Assembly (NCBI RefSeq): GCF_026163685.1
Contig: NZ_JAOXSR010000001.1
Span: 186,001-250,000, forward strand
Direction of reading: 5' to 3'
Source: Oerskovia flava
GTDB lineage: Bacteria > Actinomycetota > Actinomycetes > Actinomycetales > Cellulomonadaceae
DNA: 64,000 nucleotides
Shown here in pieces: positions 44,102 through 51,681 of the stretch; position 1 is the stretch's first letter; each line of letters begins with the position of its first letter. The position numbers were made by a program, and so were the translations under genes. A model generated the notes under the pieces. That model was not told where the DNA came from, made no database searches, and saw nothing but the letters and a program-made list of their open reading frames with translations.

Positions 44102-44632
44102 ATGAGACGCAGCACGAAAACCCGCGGCGCGACTCTCGGCGCGATCCTTCTCGTCGCCGGGCTCGTCGGCGGGTGCACCGGTGAGGAGCCGCCGGAGGAC
44201 GAGGCCTCGACCGCAGCCCCGGAGAGCACCGAGGACCCGACGGATGACCCGACGGACGACTCGGCCGAGGGCGCGACGGACCCGACCGGCCCGTTGACCG
44301 CGCAGCAGGTGTGCGCCGAGCTCTACGTCGGCGGCGGAGAGCCGCTCGAGGAGGAGGTGGGCAACGCGCTCGTCGCCGCGAGCAAGGGCATGGACCAGGT
44401 GGTCGCGGGGCAGATGACGGCCGTCGGTGTCCAGCTGAGGACGCTCGAGACGAACGCGCCGGACGAGTTCACGGCTGCGATCCAGCAGGTACGGGTGCCG
44501 TTCGTGCAGCTCCAGGAGCACTTCGACATGGGGGGCTCGGACACCGTCGAGCTCGACATCGGCTCCGCACGGGCCGGGCTGGGCGACCTGCGCGGACTCT
44601 GCGCCGACGAGGGCTACGCCTTCCCGTCCTGA
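44102..44632 (+). CDS. Lipoprotein of unknown function
   Basis: 176 residues from the ATG at 44102 (ATGs at 44093 and 44063 are in frame and possible). Lipobox GLVGGC with Cys25, then an acidic Glu/Asp/Thr-rich linker (26-60) and a helical C-terminal domain (EEEVGNALVAASKGMDQVVA, FVQLQEHFDMGGSDTVELD). Two C-terminal-domain cysteines (AQQVCAEL and GLCADEG) could form a disulfide. Divergent from the Ugp-like operon. No family recognised. Confidence 0.72.
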   Translation: MRRSTKTRGATLGAILLVAGLVGGCTGEEPPEDEASTAAPESTEDPTDDPTDDSAEGATDPTGPLTAQQVCAELYVGGGEPLEEEVGNALVAASKGMDQVVAGQMTAVGVQLRTLETNAPDEFTAAIQQVRVPFVQLQEHFDMGGSDTVELDIGSARAGLGDLRGLCADEGYAFPS

Positions 44633-44642
44633 CGCCGGTGGT

Positions 44643-45209
44643 TCAGCGTGCGCGCCCGGAGAGGGCGAGCAGCCGGGTGAGGTCGTCCGCGCCGTCGGGC
44701 ACGGGGAGCGGGTCGGCGAACAGGTGGCTGCGGGCGAGATCGTCGGCACGGGCCTGCGCGTGGCCGAGCGCCCAGCCGACGAGCTCCGCGCCGAGATCGT
44801 CGTCGGGCCGGCCGAGCGCCCGCCGCAGGTCCCATGCGTGCACGGTGAGGTCGAACGTCATCTCCGCGCAGTAGTGCGCGGCGCGCACGTCGCCGTAGGA
44901 CAGGTGCACCGTGCGGTCGAGCACGCCGGGCTCGAGGAACGCCTCGCGCGACACCACGGACGCGTCGATCCACCGGTCGACGGGGTCCTCGCCCAGGACG
45001 TCGCCGTCGAACACGTCGCCCACCTCGCCCGTGGTCCGACCGGCGAGCAGCTCCGGTACCCACAGCTGCTCCGCGGTCAGGTGCCGCACGAGGTCGCGGA
45101 CGCTCCACCCGTCGTCCGGGGTCGGCAGGTCCCACTGGTCGTCGGTGATGGTGCGGACGGGGTGGTCGAACGCACCGATCGCGTCCCCGTGCGCGGCGAG
45201 CAGGTCCAT
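44643..45209 (-). CDS. Maleylpyruvate-isomerase/DinB-like domain protein (TIGR03086-type)
   Basis: 188 residues of four-helix DinB-like fold: RTITDDQWDLPTPDDGWSVR followed by DLVRHLTAEQLWVPELLAG with the metal-site histidine, then MTFDLTVHAWDLRRALG with the second histidine cluster. GAGGAG lies seven bases before ATG 45209. Such proteins may be mycothiol- or metal-dependent, but specific substrates are unknown. Confidence 0.82.
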   Translation of the reverse strand: MDLLAAHGDAIGAFDHPVRTITDDQWDLPTPDDGWSVRDLVRHLTAEQLWVPELLAGRTTGEVGDVFDGDVLGEDPVDRWIDASVVSREAFLEPGVLDRTVHLSYGDVRAAHYCAEMTFDLTVHAWDLRRALGRPDDDLGAELVGWALGHAQARADDLARSHLFADPLPVPDGADDLTRLLALSGRAR

Positions 45210-45303
45210 GAGGGGCTCCTCGTGACGTCGGCCAGGTGCCTTCCCACCGTGGCACGGCGACGACGCTCCCGCAGCGTGACGCCGGCCTGATACGCGTACC
45301 CGG

Positions 45304-46326
45304 TCAGACGGGCGACGCGGTCCGCACGGGTTCGCGGACGGGTTCGCGGGCCTGCTCCTCGAACGGCGCGTCGGCCTCGTCGAGCGGGCAGGCGAACCGG
45401 CGGCGGTAGGCGCCGGGGCTGGTGCCCAGAGAGCGGGCGAAGTGGTGGCGCAGCACGGCCGCGCTCCCGAAGCCGACGAGGGCGGCGATCTCGTCGATGC
45501 CGGCGCGGGTGCTCTCGAGCAGCTCCTGGGCGCGGGCGACGCGCTGCCGGGCGGTCCACGCGGCCGGGGTCGTGCCCGTCTCGGCACGGAATCGGCGAGC
45601 GAAGGTGCGCTCGGACATCATGGCGCGCGCGGCGAGCTCGGGGACGGTGAGCGGCTGGTCGAGGTTCTCGCGCATCCAGGCGAGGAGCGCGGCGAGGGAG
45701 TCGCCCTCGCGCGGGAGGGGGTCGACGACGTACTGCGCCTGGCCCCCGTCGCGCTGGGGTGGGACGACCATGCGGCGGGCGATCGACGTGGCCGCGGCCG
45801 CGCCGAGCTCACGGCGCACGAGGTGCAGGCAGGCGTCGATGCCTGCGGCGCTGCCCGCGCTCGTGATGATGCGGTCGTGCTCGACGAACAGCACGTCGGG
45901 GTCGACGTCGGCGCTCGGCACCATGTCGGCGAGCTGCTCGGTGTACATCCAGTGGGTCGTGCAGCGCCGGTCGGCGAGGAGCCCGGCGTGGGCGAGCGCG
46001 AACGCGCCCGAGCAGATGCTGAGGATCCAGGCGCCGCGCGCGTGCGCGGCCCGCAGCGACTCCAGGACGTCGTCGTCGACCGGGGCGTCGGCGCCGTAGG
46101 CGATGATGACGACGAGATCGGCGTCGGTGATCGCCTCCAGCCCGTGCTCGATCTGGAGCTGGAAGCCGCCCTTGGTGGGCACGAGCCCGGGTCGCGGCGT
46201 GCACAGCGTGAAGTCGAAGCGCGGGCCGCCGGTGTCGGTCCGGTCGATGCCGAACACCTCGTAGGCGACGCCCAGCTCGAAGGGGGCGGTGTTCGGCATC
46301 GCGAGCGCGGCGACGGTTCGGAGCAT
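45304..46326 (-). CDS. GlxA-type AraC-family transcriptional regulator (DJ-1/PfpI plus HTH)
   Basis: 340 residues from ATG 46326. N-terminal class-I glutamine-amidotransferase-like domain (NTAPFELGVAYEVFG, LSICSGAFALAHAGLL with the nucleophile-elbow cysteine) and a C-terminal AraC HTH pair (ELAARAMMSERTFARRFRAE, EIAALVGFGSAAVLRHHFAR). Relatives regulate amino-acid, betaine or quaternary-amine metabolism; the target here is unknown. The upstream in-frame extension to 46503 is unlikely because it runs into a divergent gene. Confidence 0.9.
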   Translation of the reverse strand: MLRTVAALAMPNTAPFELGVAYEVFGIDRTDTGGPRFDFTLCTPRPGLVPTKGGFQLQIEHGLEAITDADLVVIIAYGADAPVDDDVLESLRAAHARGAWILSICSGAFALAHAGLLADRRCTTHWMYTEQLADMVPSADVDPDVLFVEHDRIITSAGSAAGIDACLHLVRRELGAAAATSIARRMVVPPQRDGGQAQYVVDPLPREGDSLAALLAWMRENLDQPLTVPELAARAMMSERTFARRFRAETGTTPAAWTARQRVARAQELLESTRAGIDEIAALVGFGSAAVLRHHFARSLGTSPGAYRRRFACPLDEADAPFEEQAREPVREPVRTASPV

Positions 46327-46419
46327 GCCTCTACCGTCCCACGGCTTTGGCAGGATCTCAATGGATGTCGTCACTCCAGCCACTCGTGGCGGTATGTCGA
46401 CGGGCGCAGCATTGCTGCC

Positions 46420-46566
46420 ATGACACTCTTCCTCGTCGCCGCCGCCCTGCTCGCCCTCGTCCTCGTCCTGCGCCGCACCGTCCGGCGCGACGGTCTCGGT
46501 CACCGTTCACCGCCGCCCACGCGGCGCGCGTGGACCGACGACCTCCCGGAATGGCAGCGCCGCTGA
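46420..46566 (+). CDS. Possible small membrane protein (48 residues)
   Basis: ATG at 46420 opens MTLFLVAAALLALVLVLRRT, one clear membrane helix with a positive cytosolic flank, then a short polar tail ending WTDDLPEWQRR. Divergent from the GlxA-type regulator. No good ribosome site is visible, so existence is uncertain, but the composition is typical of real small membrane proteins. Confidence 0.5.
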   Translation: MTLFLVAAALLALVLVLRRTVRRDGLGHRSPPPTRRAWTDDLPEWQRR

Positions 46567-46623
46567 CGCACCCGTGGTGAGCCACGGTTGCGCGACGGCC
46601 GGTCGACGGCGCACTGTACGCGG

Positions 46624-48249
46624 GTGCCCCTCGACAGCCCTCGCCCCGTCCGTCACGTCCTGTTCCCCGGCCGCCACCACCTCGTCACCCGTTTCCAGGT
46701 CGACTACCTGCGGGCGCTGCGGGCCGGGCTGGTCCGCGATCTCGACGGCGTCCCGGTGCGGTGCGAGCCGGACGTCGTGGTCGTCTGGGCGGTGACGTCG
46801 GCGAACCACTCCGGCACGCGCCGCAACCCGTTGCCGGGCCACCGGCGCGAGGCGCTCATCGAGAACGTCAGCGCGCGCGAGAACCTGCGGTCCGTCGTCG
46901 TCCCGGTGCCCGACGTCGCGCCGCACCCCCGGTTCGCGCACCTCGTGCTCACGTCGGTGGCGACCGGTACCGCGCACACGGTCGTGCCCGACCCGGCGCA
47001 CACCCTCGTCGCGTGCTCGACCCCGACCGTCATCGAGGCCTACCGCGACCTCGGGTACCGGGTCGCGGGGGTCGAGCTCGATGCGGACACTGACGTGGGC
47101 GAAGGCGCCGGTGCCGCGCGGCCGTGGGACGTCGTCGAGCTGCTGGCCGCGGGCGACCCCTCCTGGACGGAGCTCGCGCACCCGGCGGTACCCGAGCTCT
47201 ACGGGCGGTACGGGATCGTGCCGCAGGTCCGCCAGGTGTTCGCCGACCCGGTGGTCTCCGGCGACGGCGACCTCACCACGACCCGCGACTACCGCACCTA
47301 CGCGGCGGCGTTCGAGGACGCGTCGGCGCGCAAGTGGGAGCAGGTCGTGCCGTACGTCGAGCCGGGCCGGATCGTCGACATCGGCTGCGCGACCGGCGGG
47401 CTTCTCGAGCTCGCCGCGCGCGAGCCCCGGCTGCACGAGTCCGACCTCTTCGGCGTCGACGTCGCCCGGCACCTCGTTGCAGAGGCGGAGCACAAGAAGA
47501 CGCAGGGTGTGTTCGCCAACCCGAACGTCTGGTTCGTCCAGGCCAACATCCTCGCGCAGAGCGTCATGCCTGCCCGGTCGGTCGACACGACCGTGACCAT
47601 CGCGCTCACGCACGAGGTGAGCTCGTACGGCGACGGGACGGCCGACGTCGACCGCTTCGCCCGCCGCGTCCTCACCCACACCCGCCCGGGCGGGGTGTGG
47701 ATCAACTCCGACGTGTGCGGCCCCGCCGGCGGGGACCGCGAGGTCCTGCTCACGCTCACCACGACCGACGGCGCCCCCGCCGCGGGCGACGGCCCGGGCG
47801 GCGCCCGCACGGACCTCGACGACCTCGAGCGGCCCGACGTCGCGGCGTACGTCCGGTCCCTGTCGACCGCGGGGCGCCTGGCCCAGTTCGCGTACGACTT
47901 CCCGCGCCTGTCCGGAGCGGGATTCATGGCCGGCGACGAGGGCGACGGGTCCTGGCGCCTGACCCTGCGGGACGCCATGGAGTTCCTCACGACCAAGGAC
48001 TACGCCGACAACTGGCTCTCCGAGTGCCACGAGCGCTTCTGCGACCTCGACGGCGACGCCTGGGCCGACCTGCTGCACGCGGCCGGGTTCGAGCTCGACC
48101 CCGCGAGCGGGCCGTGGCGCAACGAGTGGCTCGTGGAGAACGCGTTCGCCCCCGTCGCGTCGCTGCGGGACGCCGCCACCGGCGAGGTCGTCGACTGGCC
48201 CGACACGCACGTGCTGTCCGTCGCGCGCAGGCCTGTGCTCGAGAGCTGA
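46624..48249 (+). CDS. Nucleotidyltransferase-like / class I SAM methyltransferase fusion
   Basis: About 541 residues from GTG 46624 (TTG 46588 also possible). Residues 1-220 look like an adenylyltransferase (NMNAT-type) fold: HVLFPGRHHLVTRFQVDYL aligns with the GRFQPFHxGH region, and SANHSGTRRNPLPGHRREAL, STPTVIEAYRDLGYR and DPSWTELAHPAVPELYGRYG follow in order. The HxGH core reads TRFQ, so the second His is lost. Residues 245-430 hold a SAM methyltransferase with RIVDIGCATGGLLELAA and DLFGVDVARHL. The C-terminal 110 residues are unassigned. The methyltransferase call is firm; the N-terminal fold is my inference. Confidence 0.75.
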   Translation: MPLDSPRPVRHVLFPGRHHLVTRFQVDYLRALRAGLVRDLDGVPVRCEPDVVVVWAVTSANHSGTRRNPLPGHRREALIENVSARENLRSVVVPVPDVAPHPRFAHLVLTSVATGTAHTVVPDPAHTLVACSTPTVIEAYRDLGYRVAGVELDADTDVGEGAGAARPWDVVELLAAGDPSWTELAHPAVPELYGRYGIVPQVRQVFADPVVSGDGDLTTTRDYRTYAAAFEDASARKWEQVVPYVEPGRIVDIGCATGGLLELAAREPRLHESDLFGVDVARHLVAEAEHKKTQGVFANPNVWFVQANILAQSVMPARSVDTTVTIALTHEVSSYGDGTADVDRFARRVLTHTRPGGVWINSDVCGPAGGDREVLLTLTTTDGAPAAGDGPGGARTDLDDLERPDVAAYVRSLSTAGRLAQFAYDFPRLSGAGFMAGDEGDGSWRLTLRDAMEFLTTKDYADNWLSECHERFCDLDGDAWADLLHAAGFELDPASGPWRNEWLVENAFAPVASLRDAATGEVVDWPDTHVLSVARRPVLES

Positions 48250-48313
48250 CGGCGGTGCCGGTGTCGGTGGCGGCCCCTACCGTGGGAGGACGCCGACGGA
48301 CGGGAAGCACCGC

Positions 48314-49447
48314 ATGACCGGCTGGAGCCTGCGCGACCTCAACCGCTCCACCCTGGCACGCCAGCACCTGCTGGACCGTGCGACCGGGACGGCGCCCGAC
48401 GTCGTCGGGCAGCTGGCCGGGCTGCAGGCCCAGCACGCGACCTGGCCGTACGTCGCGCTGTCGTCACGACGCGCGGGAGCGCCGATCGCGGACCTCGAGG
48501 ACGCCCTCACCGGGCGCACGGTCGTCAAGGCGACCGTGATGCGCCAGACCCTGCACCTCGTGGCCGCCCAGCACCACGCGGCCTACGACGCCGTCGCCGC
48601 CGCCCAACGGCTCGCGACCTGGGCGCCGAGCGGACGCCGCGCCGGGATCGACCTCGTCGAGCTCAACGCACGCCTGCGCGCGTTCTGCGGCGAACCCCGC
48701 ACGGTCGACGAGATGGAGGACCACCTGCAAGGGCTCCACCCCGGCGTGGACGCGGCAGCGCACATCCCCGGCGGCGTCTCGCGCGCCTGGTTCCGGCTGG
48801 GCACCGCAGGTGGTGGGCTCGTGCACGTCCCGCCCAGCGGGCTGTGGTCCGAGCACGGCCGGCCGCGGTACGTCGACGTCCGGGCATGGCTCCCGTCGGA
48901 CGTCGTGCCTGACGATCCCCCGACCGCCGAGGAGGCGCTGCCCGAGGTGGTGGCGCGGTACCTCGCCGCGTACGGGCCGGCGTCGGTCGCTGACGTCCAG
49001 CGTTGGGCAGGGATCCGCAAGATCACCGACGTCCGCCGGGCGCTCGCGGCCCTCGGGGACCGCATCGAGCCGGTGACCGGTACGGACGGGCTCGAGCTCG
49101 TCGACCTGGCCGGCACCGCGGACCTCACGGACGCCCCCGCCCCGGCGCGCTTCCTCGCGAAGTGGGACAGCGTCCTCGTCGCCTACGACGCCCGGGACAG
49201 GATCCTGCCCCCTGAGCACACGCCTGCCGTCATCCGGAAGAACGGTGACATCCTGCCGACGTTCCTCGTGGACGGGTTCGTCGCGGGGCTGTGGTCGGTG
49301 TCGCGCGCCGGAGAACGTGCCGGCCTGCGTCTCCAGCCCTTCGGGCTGGTCCCGCGCGCGGACCGTACGGCGCTCGAGGAGGAGGCGGAGCGGATCGTCC
49401 GCGTCGTCGAGCCGGACGCGGCCGCCCACGAGGTGGGCTGGGACTGA
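48314..49447 (+). CDS. Winged-helix DNA-binding protein, AlkZ-like (HTH_42 family)
   Basis: 377 residues of three tandem winged helices as in AlkZ/AlkX DNA glycosylases. The QxQ motif, catalytic in AlkZ, is present as QLAGLQAQHATWPYVAL near the N-terminus; VMRQTLHLVAAQHHAAY and the late VDGFVAGLWSV also fit. AlkZ proteins unhook interstrand cross-links or remove bulky alkyl adducts; here the activity is inferred from the family. Lone gene, GGGAAG before the ATG. Confidence 0.85.
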   Translation: MTGWSLRDLNRSTLARQHLLDRATGTAPDVVGQLAGLQAQHATWPYVALSSRRAGAPIADLEDALTGRTVVKATVMRQTLHLVAAQHHAAYDAVAAAQRLATWAPSGRRAGIDLVELNARLRAFCGEPRTVDEMEDHLQGLHPGVDAAAHIPGGVSRAWFRLGTAGGGLVHVPPSGLWSEHGRPRYVDVRAWLPSDVVPDDPPTAEEALPEVVARYLAAYGPASVADVQRWAGIRKITDVRRALAALGDRIEPVTGTDGLELVDLAGTADLTDAPAPARFLAKWDSVLVAYDARDRILPPEHTPAVIRKNGDILPTFLVDGFVAGLWSVSRAGERAGLRLQPFGLVPRADRTALEEEAERIVRVVEPDAAAHEVGWD

Positions 49448-49450
49448 CCG

Positions 49451-50020
49451 TCACGACGCGGCGTCGGGGACCTCCAGGGCGGGGAGCCCGTCGAGGCTCT
49501 GCGCGTTGCGATCACGCCAGTACCCGTCGAAGTACTCGGGGGAGCGGCGCTCGTGCGAGCGGTCCAGGATGTCGCGGTCCGCGACGAGCTCCATCCGCGG
49601 CACGGAGAACCCGCACGAGTCCGACACGCGGGTGACGTCCACGACGACGACGCCCCGCTGCCCGATCTCCCGCTCCTTGGCGAACCGGGGTCGCAGCGCG
49701 GCGAACTCGTCCGAGCCGGCCGGCACGTAGCGGCCCGTCCCGTGCAGGCGCACGATGTTCGGCGGGCCCTCGAACGCGCAGAACATCAGCACGATCCGGC
49801 CGTTCTCCCGCAGGTGCGCCGCCGTCTCGGCACCGGACCCCGTGTAGTCGAGGTAGGCGACCGACCGCGGGCCGAGCACCGCGAACGTGCCGGCCATCCC
49901 CTTCGGGGAGACGTTGACGTGCCCGTCCCCGCTCAGCGGTGCCGAACCGACGAAGAAGACCGGCTGCGCCAGGACGAACGCCGCGATCTTCTCCGTGATT
50001 TCCTCGTGGATCGTCGCCAT
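49451..50020 (-). CDS. Pyridoxamine-5'-phosphate-oxidase-like flavin-binding protein
   Basis: 189-residue split-barrel protein: FVGSAPLSGDGHVNVSPKGM, SVAYLDYTGSGAETAAHL and NIVRLHGTGRYV are typical of the PNPOx-like family that binds FMN or F420. A conserved C-terminal half with VSDSCGFSVPRM (the SCGF segment is common in this subfamily). Convergent with the AlkZ-like gene, stops four bases apart. Substrate unknown. Confidence 0.85.
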   Translation of the reverse strand: MATIHEEITEKIAAFVLAQPVFFVGSAPLSGDGHVNVSPKGMAGTFAVLGPRSVAYLDYTGSGAETAAHLRENGRIVLMFCAFEGPPNIVRLHGTGRYVPAGSDEFAALRPRFAKEREIGQRGVVVVDVTRVSDSCGFSVPRMELVADRDILDRSHERRSPEYFDGYWRDRNAQSLDGLPALEVPDAAS

Positions 50021-50062
50021 GGGGGCGAGTCTGCCACCGGTCGGCGCGTGGCGGCGAGCTCG

Positions 50063-50461
50063 CTACTCGAAGCGGATGCGCGCCACCCGGTCCGCGACCG
50101 GGACGTCGGCCGCCTCGGACCCCTCGTTCGCGAGCCGGTGCACGACGAACGCGATCTCGTGGGCCAACCCGTCCTCCAACGCCGTGAGCGTCGACCCGTC
50201 GACGAGCAGCCGCCGACCTCGGACGGTCAGCCGCACCTCGGGGTAGCCCCGCGCGGCAAGGTGCGCGTGGCTCGCCGGGCCCTCGACCAGTTCCTGCTCC
50301 GCGGGCGTCGGCGCCCGAGACAGCAGGGTGGGGATCGTGTACGACGCCGGGCTGTCGGCCGTACCCAGAGACTGCGGGAGCTCCGAGGCGAGGACCGTGG
50401 TCACACGCAGCGGCGGTGGCGCGGGGTCAGGGCGTGGGGGCTGTCCTTCGGTCATGCTCAT
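50063..50461 (-). CDS. Hypothetical protein
   Basis: 132 residues from ATG 50461 (ATG 50455 is an alternative). A proline-rich N-terminus, then LPQSLGTADSPASYTIPTLL and a beta-rich half with VRLTVRGRRLLVDGSTLTAL. No signal peptide, helix or known motif. Codon use matches its neighbours, so it is probably real. 42 bases downstream of the PNPOx-like gene on the same strand. Confidence 0.65.
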   Translation of the reverse strand: MSMTEGQPPRPDPAPPPLRVTTVLASELPQSLGTADSPASYTIPTLLSRAPTPAEQELVEGPASHAHLAARGYPEVRLTVRGRRLLVDGSTLTALEDGLAHEIAFVVHRLANEGSEAADVPVADRVARIRFE

Positions 50462-50765
50462 CACGGTCCGTCGCGGCCAGAGGCATGGCGGTGCCGGACG
50501 GTCTGGCCATGGACCGGCGGCGAGGGCTGGAAGGGTCCTCGTTCCGAAACTACGCCCCGCCCGGCAGCACGTCGAGGATGGAGGCCCCGGTAACGCGAAA
50601 GCCTCCTTACGGCCGGAGCCGGAAGGAGGCAATCGTCGAGACCCCGCTCGCGCGAGGTGCGCACATCCCAGGCCACGACACGCGGGTCACCCCCGAGGTC
50701 GGACAGCAGAACAGGATGCTGCGCCGATCATCCCACGAGTCGCGCCGTGATGGGGGCTGGACGGG
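50462..50765. other. Gene-free region with an isolated hairpin
   Basis: No supported gene. One strong hairpin lies at 50601-50630 (13-base arms with one mismatch, 4-base loop), probably a terminator or attenuator. Base composition is less extreme than in the flanking genes, as in the erm remnant that follows. Confidence 0.45.
50601..50630. terminator. Hairpin upstream of the erm remnant
   Basis: GCCTCCTTACGGC (50601-50613) pairs with GCCGGAAGGAGGC (50618-50630), one A-A mismatch. Its role is unclear: it lies 150 bases before the erm leader promoter. Confidence 0.5.
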
Positions 50766-50803
50766 AAAATGCCGTGCACGTCACCATCAGGCGCGCGTAG
50801 CGT
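50766..50803 (+). promoter_or_regulatory. Possible WhiB7-type promoter of the erm leader
   Basis: AAAAT (50766-50770), three bases, a -35-like GTGCAC (50774-50779), an 18-base spacer and -10 TAGCGT (50798-50803). An AT-run directly before the -35 is the mark of WhiB7-dependent resistance promoters in actinobacteria. The ATG of a short ORF follows seven bases later. Confidence 0.45.
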
Positions 50804-50810
50804 CCCGCCC

Positions 50811-50861
50811 ATGTGTGCAGCAGCCATCGCGATCCGTCCCCGTCCCCGTCGCCACCGCTGA
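50811..50861 (+). CDS. 16-residue leader ORF upstream of the erm remnant
   Basis: ATG 50811 to TGA 50861 encodes MCAAAIAIRPRPRRHR. Its start lies seven bases after a -10, so it would be translated from the transcript's 5' end. An Arg/Pro-rich short peptide before an erm gene fits a regulatory leader that senses stalled ribosomes. It could be chance; it is called real because promoter, peptide and downstream hairpins occur in order. Confidence 0.45.
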   Translation: MCAAAIAIRPRPRRHR

Positions 50862-50893
50862 CGGCGCAGGGACACGCACCTTCCGAACGTTCC

Positions 50894-50959
50894 GCGCCCC
50901 CGGCTTCCTGCCGGGCGGTCGTCTCGTCCTGCCCGGCTCCCGTCGTTCACCAGGAGCCG
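50894..50959 (+). promoter_or_regulatory. Alternative-hairpin attenuator over the erm ribosome binding site
   Basis: Four segments can pair in exclusive ways: 1 (50899-50904) with 2 (50910-50915); 2 (50910-50916) with 3 (50931-50937); 3 (50934-50940) with 4 (50953-50959). Segment 4 contains the Shine-Dalgarno AGGAG (50952-50956) of the erm ATG 50964. So 3:4 hides and 2:3 frees the site, the logic of ermC-type translational attenuation. An extra pairing of 50863-50867 with 50894-50898 joins the leader ORF end to segment 1. Confidence 0.55.
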
Positions 50960-50963
50960 CCGC

Positions 50964-51451
50964 ATGTCTCGCACACGCCTCGGGCCGCACTCGGACAGAA
51001 CCACCCGGCGCGATCACGAGGCACCTCGACCGGCTCGGTCGGCCGGTCCGGGCCGTCGAGGTCGACCCACGGACGGCCGACGTCCTCCGCCGACGGGTCA
51101 GCCCGCGGGTGTCGGTCGTCGAGGACGATCTCCTGCGCCACGCGCCACCGGCGTGGCCGTACGACCTCGTGGGCAACATCCCGTCCCACGTCACGAGGGG
51201 TGGCGCTAGCCGTCCTCCTCACGCAGTGGGAGGTCGCGCGCAAGCGTGCCGCGGTCGGCGGGACGACCGTGCTGACCGCGCAGTGGTGGCCCGGGTACAC
51301 GTTGACGCTGGGCCGGCGCGTCGCCGCGTCGGCGTTCACACCGAGGCCCTCGGTCGACGGGGGCATCCTCTTCATCGACCAACGGGCCGTCCCGCTGATC
51401 GAGGGTCGTGCGACCTCGACGCCCACCGGTGTGTCGGGGCTTGGGCGCTGA
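50964..51451 (+). pseudogene. Decayed Erm 23S rRNA adenine-N6 methyltransferase
   Basis: Remains of an Erm/KsgA-type rRNA methyltransferase spread over frames. One frame gives RAALGQNH (the QNF start motif). A second, from 51004, gives PGAITRHLDRLGRPVRAVEV, EVDPRTADVLRRR, VSVVEDDLLRHAPP and YDLVGNIPSHVT (the NIPF-type catalytic motif). A return to the first frame near 51197 gives LLTQWEVARKRA, LTLGRRVAASAFTPRPSVDG and the stop. About 35 codons of SAM-binding motif I, and more after NIPS, are missing against a 260-residue Erm. At least two frame changes make it inactive unless the sequence is wrong. It would have given MLS resistance. Confidence 0.8.
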
Positions 51452-51564
51452 GTCGCCGGCGTGCCGGGCGCCGTGGACCACGACTCTGACCCGCCGACGT
51501 GCAACCTCGTGGAGGTGGGCCGGAGTGCTTGACCGGATTCGGAGGCACGTGGTTTGATCCCTCG

Positions 51565-51662
51565 CACAGGAGGGGAGTACCCCACCCACGCCTCGTCGTC
51601 AGTACGGCCCATGAGGGTTCCGGCGAGCGGGCCCGTCACAGGGCTGGGAGAGACCTCCGATC
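51565..51662 (+). ncRNA. yybP-ykoY manganese riboswitch
   Basis: Conserved 5' segment AGGAGGGGAGTACCCC (51568-51583) and 3' segment GCTGGGAGAGACCTCC (51643-51658), the two ends that form the Mn2+ site, with CGTCGTCAGTACGG between them as in actinobacterial members. P1 pairs 51569-51573 with 51654-51658. It lies 20 bases before a TerC-family gene, a standard partner of this riboswitch. Confidence 0.92.
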
Positions 51663-51674
51663 AGAGGATCGGAG
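51655..51674 (+). promoter_or_regulatory. Shine-Dalgarno-sequestering hairpin competing with riboswitch P1
   Basis: CTCCGATC (51655-51662) pairs perfectly with GATCGGAG (51667-51674), four-base loop. The right arm holds the GGAG ribosome site of the TerC gene; the left arm shares four of five bases with the 3' strand of P1. With Mn2+ bound, P1 should form and the site be released. Confidence 0.75.
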
Positions 51675-51681
51675 TGTTCTG

